Of a stretch of 64,000 bases of DNA, positions 7,782 to 16,243 are shown in pieces; position 1 is the stretch's first letter; every line of letters starts with the position of its first letter. The stretch is from Mobilicoccus massiliensis (lineage in GTDB: Bacteria; Actinomycetota; Actinomycetes; Actinomycetales; Dermatophilaceae). The notes under the pieces were generated by a model. That model was not told the DNA's origin. It searched no databases and saw only the letters and a list, made by a program, of their open reading frames with translations. A program made the translations under genes and the position numbers. The stretch covers positions 218,323-282,322 of the forward strand of contig NZ_LN651331.1 of the NCBI RefSeq assembly GCF_000826525.2, written 5' to 3'.

Positions 7782-8921
7782 GTGACCGTTCCCGCCGACC
7801 TGCTGTCTCCGTTCCCCGCCTACGACGGCGGCGGACTCGCCGACGTGCTGCCGTCGGTGTGTGACGCGCTGGGAGTCCCCGATGTCGTCGGACGCCTGCC
7901 GGTCCCCGAATGCCGCCGAGCCGTCGTCGTGCTCGTCGACGGTCTCGGCGATGCGCTGCTGCGACGGCGCAGTGGACACGCGCCGTTCCTGCGCTCACTG
8001 CTGCCGGGCGGCCGCACGCTGCTCTCGGGATTCCCGTCGACGACGGCGACGAGCATGGGCACGTTCGGCACCGGGTTGCCGCCGGGCGCGCACGGCATGC
8101 TCGGCTACACGGTGTTCGTCCCGGGTGCCGACAAGCTGTTCAACGAGCTGAGCTGGGAGGACGGGCCCGACCCCTACCTGTGGCAGCCGCGGCCCACGCT
8201 CTTCCTCGAGGCCGAGCGGGCCGGGGTGGCCGTCACCCGCGTCGGGCCCGGGTACTTCGACGGGTCAGGCCTGACGAACGCGGCCCTGCGCGGGGGTGGG
8301 TTCGTCGCAGCGAGCTCTCTCGCCGATCGCGTCGACGCCTCCCTCGCGGCGCTGCGTCAGGATCCGCGGGCGCTGGTCTACCTGTACTGGGGCGACGTCG
8401 ACAAGATCGGTCACGTCCGGGGACCCGAGAGCTGGCAGTGGGGGGCCGAGCTCGAGTCGGTCGACGGCGAGCTGCGCCGCCTCGCCGCGCTCGTCCCCGA
8501 CGACACGGCCATCGTGGTCACGGCCGACCACGGCATGGTCACGAGCCCCCTCGACAAGCGCATCGACCTCGCGACCGACGCCGAGCTCGCGGCGGGGGTC
8601 CGCCACGCCGGAGGAGAACCGCGCGCGCTGCAACTCTTCTGCGAACCGGGCGCGACGGACGACGTCCTCGCCACGTGGACCGCGCGGCTCGAGGACCGAG
8701 CCTGGGTCGTCCCCGGCTCACGTGCGGAGGAGTTGTTCGGCACCGTCGAGGACGACATGCGCGACCGGCTGCCCGACGTCGTCGCCGTCATGCGCGGAGA
8801 CGAGGCGATCGTCGACTCGCGCACCCAGCGCCAGGAGGTGCGCAGCCTGCTCGGCCTGCACGGATCACTCACCGCCGACGAGCTGACGATCCCCTTCCTC
8901 GTCGTCCCTCCGCGCCGCTGA
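7782..8921 (+). CDS. Alkaline phosphatase-superfamily phosphodiesterase/nucleotide pyrophosphatase
   Basis: 379-residue member of the type I phosphodiesterase/nucleotide pyrophosphatase family. Metal-site motifs are visible: the N-terminal VVLVDGLGDALL with the first Asp, the nucleophile segment GFPSTTATSMGTFGTG (a Thr in STTATS is the likely nucleophile), HGMLGYTVF, WGDVDKIGH and VVTADHGM (Asp-His metal ligands). There is no clear signal peptide or membrane segment, so it is probably cytoplasmic. The GTG at 7782 follows the DUF5998 stop by two bases, so coupling is likely. The substrate cannot be read from sequence; actinobacterial relatives are annotated only as alkaline phosphatase family proteins. 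Confidence 0.85.
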   Translation: MTVPADLLSPFPAYDGGGLADVLPSVCDALGVPDVVGRLPVPECRRAVVVLVDGLGDALLRRRSGHAPFLRSLLPGGRTLLSGFPSTTATSMGTFGTGLPPGAHGMLGYTVFVPGADKLFNELSWEDGPDPYLWQPRPTLFLEAERAGVAVTRVGPGYFDGSGLTNAALRGGGFVAASSLADRVDASLAALRQDPRALVYLYWGDVDKIGHVRGPESWQWGAELESVDGELRRLAALVPDDTAIVVTADHGMVTSPLDKRIDLATDAELAAGVRHAGGEPRALQLFCEPGATDDVLATWTARLEDRAWVVPGSRAEELFGTVEDDMRDRLPDVVAVMRGDEAIVDSRTQRQEVRSLLGLHGSLTADELTIPFLVVPPRR

Positions 8922-9011
8922 GTTCTGCGATCCGCGCGGCGCGTTCACCTCGATCGTTGACGAGGTCGCCGGCGCGCTGCGTCACTCCGCGCTGCGTCGC
9001 TCCTCGCTGAG

Positions 9012-11195
9012 TCACTCCTCGCCGGGCTTGGCCCCGAACATGATGTCGTCCCAGGCCGGAACGCTCGCGCGCCCGCGTCGCCGCGCGGAGGACTGCTTGC
9101 GCGGGGGAGCCGGCTTCGGGGTCGTGTCGGGACGCGGCTGCGGGGAGGTGCCGTCGCTCGGCGGCGTCTCGGAACGGGGCTGGTTCGTCGGAGGCTGGGT
9201 GGATCTCGGCTTGGTGGATCGAGGCTGAGTGGATCGAGGCCGAGCGTCGGGCCGGGACGGCGAACGCGGGGCGGGTGCCTCGGCCGGGCGCGGTTCCTCC
9301 GGCATCGCGGCCCGGTCGGCGGGCTGCGGCGAGGCGGTGGTCTCCGTCGCCGGCGCGCTCGCGGGGCTCTGCGCCGCGGGCCGTGCTGCCGACTTCTTCG
9401 TGCGTCGCCGGGTGCGCTTGGCAGCGGTCGGAGCGTCGGCCTGAGTGCCGGTCGGAGCATCGGTCGACCGCGCCGCGGAGGCGGCGGCGCGCGCCGACGG
9501 GGAGGTCTCGGCCTGCGCGTCGGTCGCGGGCTCGGTCGCCCGTGGCGTCGCCGACTCCGTCGGTTCCACCGCCGCAGGGGGCTCGGTCGGGGCGGCCGAC
9601 GTCGACGTGCCCGGCTTGGCGGGCGCGGAAGCGGCCGGAGCGGCGGGAGTGGTGACAGCCGCGTCGTCCTCGTCGAAGGGCAGGTGCGGCTCCTCGTGAG
9701 TCGGAGTCGTCGGCGCCTCGGGGTCGGCGGGGAAGGGGTCGTCGGCCTGCCGACCGTCGCGGGCTCCCGCAGCCAGGGCCTCGGCGAGTCCCGGATCCCG
9801 GCGCTGATTTTCGTCCGTTCGTGCGAGGGAGGCCGGGCGGGCGTCGTCACCGACGCCCTCGGCCGTGAACGCCGGCCCGTCGCGGCGCGGCGTCGTGGCA
9901 GAGCCCGGGGCGGTGTCGGGGGCGGGGGTGCCTGCCTCGCCATCGACAGGCGTGACCTGCTTCTCGCTCCTCACCTGTGCGTCGGCGGCCGCTACCCGCT
10001 CGTCGCTGGGCGCCGTCGGTGCGTCGGACGGAGTCGCCCGTCCGTCGGCGACGGGCTCGTCGGCAGCAGGGGAATCCGGGTCGGTCGGGAAGCGACCGCC
10101 CGCGGGCTTCTCTACCTGTCGGCCGGCCGGGGCCCCGAGGGCCTCCTCCAGACCGGGGTCGCGCACCTCACCCTCGTCCACCGACTCCTGAGCCACCGCG
10201 CGCTCGGTGCCGACGGCGTCGACGGAGTCAGCTGAGTCAGCGACTCTCTCGGTGCTCTCGGTGACCTCGCTGCTCGCGGTGCTCTCGGCCTCGACGTTCT
10301 CGGCCTCGCCGACCTCGATCTCGACCCGTGCCGCTCCGGCGCGACCCGTCAGCGCACCCTCGGCCTCGGCCGGGTCGGCGGTCTCCTCGGTGAGCATCGG
10401 GTCCTCGTGGGTGACCGTGGCGGGCGAGGCCGTCGCGCGGCGAACACCGCGGCGACGGCTGCGGGCGCGGGAGGTCGAGCGCAACGTCGCCATGAGGTCG
10501 GAGCCCTCGTCGACGTGCGGCCGCTCGAGGGCGCGGTGCCCGGCGGGCTCGTACGACTCGTAGCCTTCGTGTCCCTCGTACCTGCCGGTCACCGGGTCGT
10601 GGTCGGGGCCCGGGTCGAGCAGATCGGGGTCGTCGTCGGAGAGTCGAGCCGCCTCGCGGTCGAGGGGGGCGAGCGACATCGACGATTTGACGAAGCTCCA
10701 CGAGGCGCGGCGACGGTGTTCGCCCTCGGTGAAGTCGAGTTCGAGGACCCAGCGGCCGTCGGCGTCGCGCCAGGAGTCCCAGTCGACGTCGTCGATCGAG
10801 ACCCCGCGGTCGGAGAGTCGCCGGGTGACGCGATCGAGCAGGGTGGGCGATCCGCTGGCCGGCCCGCGCGGACGCAGACGCGCGGCGGTCGCGATGCGGG
10901 CGACGTGCTCGCGTTCGGCGAGGATCGGGCCCTCGTAGCGGTGGACCTTCTCCACGCTCCACCCGGCGCGCTCTGCGGCCTCCTCCGCGTCGGCGCCGCC
11001 GCGGATGAGTGCCTGGACCTCCACCGGGCTCATCGGAGTGCCCGCGACGTGACCGGGGAGCACCTGGCGGCCGGTGTCCCGCCGCAGGGCCGAACGCAGC
11101 GCCGCGTCGATCGGCAGCACGTAGTCGGAGTCACCACCGGTGAGGATGAGGTGGGTTCCGTCCTCCGTGACGCCGGCGAGGCGCAGTGCGTGCAT
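9012..11195 (-). CDS. sepH: SepH-like cell division protein (DUF3071)
   Basis: Actinobacterial cell-division protein; in Streptomyces SepH binds FtsZ and promotes filament assembly. The conserved N-terminal domain (about 1-175) starts MHALRLAGVTEDGTHLIL and includes the helix-turn-helix-like stretch MSPVEVQALIRGGADAEEAA. The short C-terminal signature RASVPAWDDIMFGA is also present. Between them lies a Glu/Ala/Pro/Thr-rich, probably disordered linker of about 500 residues, including RSTQP/RSTKP-type tandem repeats. Total length is 727, roughly twice a typical SepH. The ATG at 11195 has GGGAGAG upstream. Monocistronic and divergent from hemH. Identity is secure from the two ends; the role of the long linker is unknown. 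Confidence 0.9.
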   Translation of the reverse strand: MHALRLAGVTEDGTHLILTGGDSDYVLPIDAALRSALRRDTGRQVLPGHVAGTPMSPVEVQALIRGGADAEEAAERAGWSVEKVHRYEGPILAEREHVARIATAARLRPRGPASGSPTLLDRVTRRLSDRGVSIDDVDWDSWRDADGRWVLELDFTEGEHRRRASWSFVKSSMSLAPLDREAARLSDDDPDLLDPGPDHDPVTGRYEGHEGYESYEPAGHRALERPHVDEGSDLMATLRSTSRARSRRRGVRRATASPATVTHEDPMLTEETADPAEAEGALTGRAGAARVEIEVGEAENVEAESTASSEVTESTERVADSADSVDAVGTERAVAQESVDEGEVRDPGLEEALGAPAGRQVEKPAGGRFPTDPDSPAADEPVADGRATPSDAPTAPSDERVAAADAQVRSEKQVTPVDGEAGTPAPDTAPGSATTPRRDGPAFTAEGVGDDARPASLARTDENQRRDPGLAEALAAGARDGRQADDPFPADPEAPTTPTHEEPHLPFDEDDAAVTTPAAPAASAPAKPGTSTSAAPTEPPAAVEPTESATPRATEPATDAQAETSPSARAAASAARSTDAPTGTQADAPTAAKRTRRRTKKSAARPAAQSPASAPATETTASPQPADRAAMPEEPRPAEAPAPRSPSRPDARPRSTQPRSTKPRSTQPPTNQPRSETPPSDGTSPQPRPDTTPKPAPPRKQSSARRRGRASVPAWDDIMFGAKPGEE

Positions 11196-11391
11196 CGAGT
11201 CTCTCCCATCGCGTGGACCGGCTCGGCGGGCGAACCCCGAGCGAGAGGGGGTGTGCGCGACCGGTCGACAGACGTGGCCACGATAGCGTGAGCACGAGCG
11301 TCGGCACCCCGGACGTGCCGTGACGGTTGCCGATCACGTGTCCGGGCGATGTCGAGACGTCCCAACCCGTTCCCGCAGTTCGAGGAGGATC

Positions 11392-12492
11392 GTGAGCACG
11401 CTCGCGCCCTACGACGCCGTGATGGTCCTGTCCTTCGGAGGCCCCGAGAGCCCGGAGGACGTCATGCCCTTCCTGCGGCACGTCACCGGTGGGCGGGGGA
11501 TCCCCGATTCCCGCCTCGCCGAGGTCGCCCATCACTACGACATGCGCGGTGGCGTGAGCCCGATCAACGACGAGAACCGCCGGCTCATCGCCGCCCTGAA
11601 GAACGAACTGGCGGCCCGCGGAGAGTCGGTGCCCGTCCTCTGGGGCAACCGCCACGCCGCGCCGTTCACCGTCGACGCTCTCCGCGAGGCGGGCGCGCGT
11701 CGCATCGTCGTCGTGGTGACCAGCGCGTATCCGTCGTACTCCGGGTGCCGTCAGTACCGCGAGGACCTCGCGGAGGCCGTGGGGGAGATCGCGGCCGAGG
11801 CCGACCCGCAGTCCGGTGTGGGCTCCGGCCTGCGCATCGACAAGGTGCGGCCGTACTCCGATCACCCGGGGTTCGTCGAGGCCGCCGCCGACCGCACGGT
11901 GGCGACGCTGCGGGCGTTCCTCGCCGAGCACGGTCCGAGCCGCCCGCACCTCGCGTTCGTCACCCACTCCATCCCGGTGGAGATGGAACGCACCTCCGGC
12001 CCGCACGGCGGGGCCTATCTCCACCGCCACGCCGAGGTGGTCGAGCAGGTCATGGCACGCGTCCGCGAGATCGCTCCGATCGAGCACAGCCTCGTGTACT
12101 GCTCGCGCTCGGGCCCACCGCGGCAGCCGTGGCTCGAGCCCGACATCGGCGACCACCTGCGCGCGCTGTCGGCGGACGGCGTCGACGGCGTCGTCGTCAG
12201 CCCGATCGGGTTCGTCGCCGACCACATGGAGGTCGTCCACGACCTCGACACCGAGGCCGCCGGCATCGCCGCCGAACTCGGCCTCGCGTTCACGCGTGTC
12301 CCCACGGTGCAGGACGATCCGCGCTTCGTGCGGGGGCTCGTCGACCTCCTCGAGGAGCGGGCTCGTGAGGCCCGCGGCGAGGTCGTCACGCCCGTGAGCG
12401 TGTCGGAGGAGCCGTTGCCGTCGGTGTGCGCACCCGGCTGTTGTCCCAACCTGCGGGGCGAGCGCCCCGCGCTCTGCGAGGAGTCCCGATGA
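11392..12492 (+). CDS. hemH: Coproporphyrin ferrochelatase
   Basis: Inserts Fe2+ into coproporphyrin III (Gram-positive haem route; CpfC). 366 residues from a GTG preceded by GAGGAGG. Ferrochelatase motifs: LSFGGPESPEDVMPFL near the start, WGNRHAAPFTVDAL, TSAYPSYSGCRQY and VTHSIPVEME. The C-terminus ends with Cys346, Cys350, Cys351 and Cys362 (CAPGCC, then C eleven residues later), the pattern of the [2Fe-2S]-containing actinobacterial enzymes. The last four bases overlap the start of the phosphatase gene (ATGA). HemE and HemQ elsewhere in the window agree with the coproporphyrin route. Confidence 0.93.
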   Translation: MSTLAPYDAVMVLSFGGPESPEDVMPFLRHVTGGRGIPDSRLAEVAHHYDMRGGVSPINDENRRLIAALKNELAARGESVPVLWGNRHAAPFTVDALREAGARRIVVVVTSAYPSYSGCRQYREDLAEAVGEIAAEADPQSGVGSGLRIDKVRPYSDHPGFVEAAADRTVATLRAFLAEHGPSRPHLAFVTHSIPVEMERTSGPHGGAYLHRHAEVVEQVMARVREIAPIEHSLVYCSRSGPPRQPWLEPDIGDHLRALSADGVDGVVVSPIGFVADHMEVVHDLDTEAAGIAAELGLAFTRVPTVQDDPRFVRGLVDLLEERAREARGEVVTPVSVSEEPLPSVCAPGCCPNLRGERPALCEESR

Positions 12493-13391
12493 CCGAGAAC
12501 CCCACGCCGCTCGTTCCCGACGACGCCGAGCTCGCACGGCTGGAGGCCCTCGCGGTCGACGTCGCCGCGGAGGCCGCCCGGTTCGTCGTCGACCGCCGGG
12601 CCGTCGAGCTCGAAGTGACGACGAAGTCCTCCGACGTCGACATCGTCACGGTCATGGACTCCCGCAGCCAGGAGCTCATCGCCCGCCGCTTGCGCGAGGC
12701 CCGGCCCCAGGACGCGTTCTTCGGTGAGGAGGACGCCGCCGCACCGGAGGCCCCCTCGGACTCCGGGCCCGGGGAGGGGCGTCTGACCTGGGTCGTCGAC
12801 CCCATCGACGGCACCGTCAACTACCTCTACGGCTACCCCCAGTACGCCGTGTCGGTGGCCCTCGTCGAGGGCGACCCCACCGTGCCGGGGCGATGGCGTC
12901 CGATCGTCGGGGCGGTCGCCGACGCGGTCGCCGGGGTCGTCCACCACGCCCGCCTCGGGGGCGGCGCACACACCCGAAGGGCCGACGGCACCGAGACCGG
13001 ACTCGCGGTGAGCGAGGCCACCGATCTCGCGACCAGCCTGGTCGCCACCGGCTTCGGCTACGACGCGGCCAAGCGCCGGCGTCAGGCGCTCGCGCTCGCC
13101 GAGATCGTCTCCCACATCCGTGACATCCGACGCGGCGGCTCGGCCGCCCTCGACCTCTGCCACGTCGCGGCGGGGCGCGTGGACGGCTACTACGAGATGG
13201 GGATCAACCCCTGGGACATGGCCGCCGGTTGGCTCGTCGTCACCGAGGCCGGCGGCACGCTGACCGGCGCGCAGGGAGAACCGCCGTCGACCGACTGCGT
13301 CATCGCCGCCGGGCCTGGCGTGTACGCAGAACTCGCTGCTCTGGTCGACGGCGTCGTCGACATCGTCCGCGAGGGCACCCCCCGGGCGTGA
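12489..13391 (+). CDS. Inositol monophosphatase-family phosphatase
   Basis: Mg2+-dependent phosphatase of the inositol monophosphatase/SuhB superfamily, 300 residues. Metal and substrate motifs in order: GEED (79-82), VVDPIDGTVNYLYGYPQYAVS (DPIDGT at 104-109) and the C-terminal GGSAALDLCHVAAGRVDGYYE...NPWDMAAG with the last metal Asp. Translation probably couples to the ferrochelatase through an ATGA overlap. Substrate is uncertain: inositol 1-phosphate, histidinol phosphate and fructose 1,6-bisphosphate phosphatases of this fold are hard to tell apart, and the haem neighbour gives no clue. Confidence 0.87.
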   Translation: MTENPTPLVPDDAELARLEALAVDVAAEAARFVVDRRAVELEVTTKSSDVDIVTVMDSRSQELIARRLREARPQDAFFGEEDAAAPEAPSDSGPGEGRLTWVVDPIDGTVNYLYGYPQYAVSVALVEGDPTVPGRWRPIVGAVADAVAGVVHHARLGGGAHTRRADGTETGLAVSEATDLATSLVATGFGYDAAKRRRQALALAEIVSHIRDIRRGGSAALDLCHVAAGRVDGYYEMGINPWDMAAGWLVVTEAGGTLTGAQGEPPSTDCVIAAGPGVYAELAALVDGVVDIVREGTPRA

Positions 13392-13470
13392 GGTCGGCCG
13401 GGACCAAGGTCCCGGTCGAGAACGCGTGCCGATGCGGTGGCAACACCGAGGCGAACGAAGAGGCGAACGC

Positions 13471-13507
13471 ACGGGCGGGCACCCGGATGATCCGGATGCC
13501 CGCCCGT
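13471..13507. terminator. Large hairpin, bidirectional terminator candidate
   Basis: An 11-bp perfect outer stem (13471-13481 with 13497-13507) encloses a second complementary stretch (CCGGAT/ATCCGG). It sits between the convergent phosphatase gene and the 63-residue reading frame. A smaller hairpin (CCGGGACC/GGTCCCGG, 13398-13415) lies just before it. No U-tract is seen on either strand, as is common in actinobacterial terminators. Confidence 0.6.
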
Positions 13508-13562
13508 GATGGAGCGATCGTGACCGACCCTCGGGCCGCGCGGCGGCGGCCGCCTCTCGAGG

Positions 13563-13754
13563 TCAGGCCACCTGCGGCACGAAGGGACGCAGCTGGGGAA
13601 CGTCGAGGTCGTGGTCGTGGGCCGTGCGGGCCAACGATTCCAGTTCACCGGTGTGAACGTGGACGAGGTGCTGCTCGTCGTTCTCCTCGGCACGCTGCAA
13701 CGATGCCAGCGCCTCGGTCGCCCGGTGAACGATCTGTGTCTGAAGCTCGGTCAT
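13563..13754 (-). CDS. Small conserved-looking hypothetical protein (63 aa)
   Basis: A 63-residue reading frame with a near-perfect Shine-Dalgarno (AGGAGGTG four bases before the ATG at 13754), the strongest ribosome site in this part of the window. The protein starts MTELQTQIVHRATEALASL and is a helical, acidic, His-rich polypeptide (DEQHLVHVHTGELESLARTAHDHDLD). No membrane segment, signal peptide or cysteine. It stands alone, convergent with the phosphatase gene behind a strong hairpin. Function not recognised. The frame extends further upstream but that part is Arg/Pro-rich and has no start context, so the short form is the gene. Confidence 0.7.
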   Translation of the reverse strand: MTELQTQIVHRATEALASLQRAEENDEQHLVHVHTGELESLARTAHDHDLDVPQLRPFVPQVA

Positions 13755-14150
13755 GACCCACCTCCTGCGGGAGTTCTCGGCTGGTCCGCCGGCGGCGCCG
13801 GGGACGTGACGGACGGTCGTCCACGATGAGCGTAAACGCTTCTCGGCGTCGTCGAGAATCGCGAGGTGTCCTGTGGATGACGACTCGGTGACATCTCGCG
13901 CGAGAGCGTAACGCCGTGCCCGGGGCCGCCCGCCCGCCTCCTGGTCACTCGTCCAGGTGCGCGGGTACCACAGGTGTTCGGGCCCGGGCCACCGAGCCAC
14001 GAGAAACTCGTCGGGGCGGTGGGTGTGCTCCGGAGCCGCCGATGGTGCAGAATCCCCGGCGTCGGAATCGTTGCGCGTGTCCGTGCGTTGGTCCGATACG
14101 GCCCTCGAGCAGGGCCGGCGAAGCAGACACCTTGAGGAGAGACGAGCCGG
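13755..14150. other. 396-bp non-coding gap with divergent promoters
   Basis: No convincing gene on either strand. It must hold the promoters for the 63-residue gene (leftwards) and for the DUF4193-dut-DUF3710 cluster (rightwards). The last 20 bases carry the GAGGAGA ribosome site of the DUF4193 gene. I see no clear riboswitch or strong palindrome. Confidence 0.6.
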
Positions 14151-14453
14151 ATGGCCACTGACTACGACGCCCCACGCAAGACCGACGACGACGAGCTCGG
14201 TGAGGACTCCATCGAGGAGCTGAAGTCGCGGCGTGTAGACAAGTCGGCCTCCAGCGTCGACGTCGACGAGGCCGAGCAGGCCGAGAGCTTCGAACTGCCG
14301 GGCGCCGACCTGTCCGGCGAGGAGTACTCCGTGCGCGTCGTGCCCAAGCAGGCCGACGAGTTCACGTGCTCGCGTTGCTTCCTCGTGCACCACCGCAGCC
14401 AGTTGGCCAAGGAGGTCAACGGCCTGCCGGTCTGCAAGGAATGCGCGAGCTGA
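14151..14453 (+). CDS. DUF4193 zinc-ribbon-like protein
   Basis: 100-residue actinobacterial protein of unknown function. The N-terminal two thirds is acidic ([18 protein letters not shown]). The C-terminus holds two CxxC pairs (Cys73/Cys76 and Cys95/Cys98: [13 protein letters not shown]...VCKECAS), which should bind one zinc ion. The ATG is preceded by GAGGAGA at good spacing. DUF4193 genes are commonly found immediately before dut in actinobacteria, as here (seven-base gap), so a shared transcript is likely. A role in transcription or stress has been suggested for the family, but nothing in the sequence decides it. Confidence 0.9.
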   Translation: MATDYDAPRKTDDDELGEDSIEELKSRRVDKSASSVDVDEAEQAESFELPGADLSGEEYSVRVVPKQADEFTCSRCFLVHHRSQLAKEVNGLPVCKECAS

Positions 14454-14460
14454 CCCGCCG

Positions 14461-15000
14461 ATGACGCGAGCCGAGCCACCGACGAGCCGACGCGACGACG
14501 AGCCGCTGCAGGTGCGCCTGCGGCGGCTCGCGGCGGATCTGCCGATGCCCCGCCGGGCCCATCCGGGTGACGCCGCGGTCGACCTGCACGCGGCGCAGGA
14601 CGCGACGATCCCACCCGGACGCCGTGTGCTGGTACCGACCGGCATCGCCCTCGAGATTCCCGAGGGGTGGGTGGGGCTCGTGCATCCGCGCTCCGGACTC
14701 GCCGCGCGGCACGGCATCACGGTGCTCAACGCACCCGGCACGATCGACGCGGGTTATCGAGGCGAGATCAAGGTCGACCTCGTCAACCTCGATCCCGACG
14801 AGACCTTCGACGTCCGCCGCGGCGACCGCATCGCCCAACTGCTGTTCGCCCGGGTGCCGCGAGTGGAGTTCGTCGAGGCCGATGTGCTTTCCGACACCCC
14901 CAGGGGTGACACTGGACACGGCGACAGTGGTGGATTCGGCCCGACGACGGGCCGTTCCGCCGTCGAGGGCCCACCGGCCCGCACACGACGCGAGGAGTAG
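14461..15000 (+). CDS. dut: dUTP diphosphatase
   Basis: Trimeric dUTPase, hydrolysing dUTP to dUMP and pyrophosphate, which keeps uracil out of DNA and feeds dTMP synthesis. 179 residues. All five family motifs are visible: [12 protein letters not shown] (1), [16 protein letters not shown] (2), [13 protein letters not shown] (3), [10 protein letters not shown] (4) and the C-terminal [11 protein letters not shown] (5, the P-loop-like lid). There are about 20 extra N-terminal residues and a short tail after motif 5. It sits between DUF4193 and DUF3710 with gaps of only 2-7 bases, so one operon is likely. Confidence 0.95.
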   Translation: MTRAEPPTSRRDDEPLQVRLRRLAADLPMPRRAHPGDAAVDLHAAQDATIPPGRRVLVPTGIALEIPEGWVGLVHPRSGLAARHGITVLNAPGTIDAGYRGEIKVDLVNLDPDETFDVRRGDRIAQLLFARVPRVEFVEADVLSDTPRGDTGHGDSGGFGPTTGRSAVEGPPARTRREE

Positions 15001-15002
15001 AC

Positions 15003-15770
15003 ATGGCCTGGTTCCGCCGCGGCAAGGGCGCGAAGTCGTCACAGGACGACGCCCAGCAGGACGCGCCCACAGCCGAGTCCACCGCACCCGGCGCCGGTGC
15101 AGACTCCGGGGCTGGCGCCACCCCGGCCGACACGACCGACGCGTCGGGTGACGGCACACTCGAGTCGCGCCCCGCGCCCGAGCACAGCCCCCGAGATGCG
15201 CGTGACGTGACCTCCGACGAGGGCTACCTGCGCCTGGGCGCGATCTGGTTGCCGGCGGTCGAGGGCATGATGCTGACCTTCGAGATGGATCAGAGCCAGA
15301 GTCTCGTCACCGCGGTCCAGGTCGTGCGCGGTGACTCGGCCTTGCAGTTGCAGGCCTTCGCCGCCCCCCGCTCGGCGGGTATCTGGGACGAGATCCGCGA
15401 CGAGATCGCCGAGGGGCTGCGCGCCCAGGGATCGTCGGCCACCGAGGAGACGGGCGAGTTCGGCACCGAGCTCGTCGTCGAGACCGGCAGCGGCGTCATG
15501 CGCTTCGTCGGCGTCGACGGCCCGCGCTGGTTCCTCCGCGGTGTCCTCAGCGGCCGGGCCGCGGTCGATCCCGCCGCCGCCGCGCCGCTGCGCGAGCTCT
15601 TCACCCACCTCGTCGTCGACCGCGGGGACGAGCCGATGGGTCCGCGCGAGCTGCTGCCGCTGACGTTGCCGAACGACGACTCGGCCTCCGAAACCGATGG
15701 CGACCCGGGGCGCAGCGCCTCCGACCTCGATCCCTTCACGCGTGGCCCGGAGATCACCGAGATCCGCTGA
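15003..15770 (+). CDS. DUF3710 family protein
   Basis: 255-residue conserved actinobacterial protein, function unknown. It begins with the basic MAWFRRGKGAK typical of the family, then an Ala/Ser/Asp-rich variable stretch, then the conserved alpha/beta core (GYLRLGAIWLPAVEGMMLTFE; LQAFAAPRSAGIWDEIRDEI; VDGPRWFLRGVLSG). No membrane segment. It starts two bases after the dut stop, the usual neighbourhood of this family, and is followed by an OB-fold gene. Confidence 0.9.
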   Translation: MAWFRRGKGAKSSQDDAQQDAPTAESTAPGAGADSGAGATPADTTDASGDGTLESRPAPEHSPRDARDVTSDEGYLRLGAIWLPAVEGMMLTFEMDQSQSLVTAVQVVRGDSALQLQAFAAPRSAGIWDEIRDEIAEGLRAQGSSATEETGEFGTELVVETGSGVMRFVGVDGPRWFLRGVLSGRAAVDPAAAAPLRELFTHLVVDRGDEPMGPRELLPLTLPNDDSASETDGDPGRSASDLDPFTRGPEITEIR

Positions 15771-15802
15771 CCGCTCGTTCGCCGCCCGGAGGGGGAGCCG
15801 AG

Positions 15803-16162
15803 ATGGAGTTCGTCGACCGGTTGCGTCACTGGTCCAGCCCCGGCAGCGACGACGCGCAGGAGTTGGAGCAGCGCCGTCACGCGCTCGGCGCGACCTCCAT
15901 CGCGCAGGCTCCCGACCGGGAGTCGGTCGACGTCGGCGGGGTCGTGCGCTCGCTCACCCACCCGCCGGCGTCGGTCGGTCCCCTCGAACTCGTCGTCTCG
16001 CTCTACGACGGCACGGGCGCGCTCGACGTCGTGTGGCTCGGCCGCCGCGCGATCCCGGGGATCCGTCCCGGCGTCCATCTGCGCGTGCAGGGCCGCATCA
16101 CGTACCGCGCGGGGGTGCGCACGATGTTCAACCCGCGGTACGAGCTCCTTCCCACCGACTGA
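15803..16162 (+). CDS. OB-fold nucleic-acid-binding domain protein
   Basis: 119-residue protein with a single OB-fold. The beta-strand pattern is visible in VDVGGVVRSLTHPP, LELVVSLYDGTGALDVVWLGRR and GVHLRVQGRITYRAGVRTMFN, the arrangement found in RecG-like or anticodon-binding OB domains. The ATG follows GGAGGGGGA. It is the last gene of the DUF4193-dut-DUF3710 cluster, as in many actinobacteria, where DUF3159 and TrkA genes often come next; here no DUF3159 gene is seen and the TrkA genes are on the opposite strand. The nucleic-acid target is unknown. Confidence 0.85.
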   Translation: MEFVDRLRHWSSPGSDDAQELEQRRHALGATSIAQAPDRESVDVGGVVRSLTHPPASVGPLELVVSLYDGTGALDVVWLGRRAIPGIRPGVHLRVQGRITYRAGVRTMFNPRYELLPTD

Positions 16163-16243
16163 GGCGACCGAGACGACTGCGGCGGCGGGCACCGTCGCGC
16201 GCGTCTCGGCTTGCGACCGGACGACGATCCTCTCGCCGTCGGC

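Noticed and set aside
13751-14158. 135-residue minus-strand frame in the gap before DUF4193
   Set aside because: Low-complexity Arg/Pro/Ser/Thr composition, no ribosome site, overlaps the better-supported 63-residue gene start region.
16163-16243. A DUF3159 gene expected after the OB-fold gene
   Set aside because: The space is only 81 bp and contains no suitable frame; the gene is absent from this locus.
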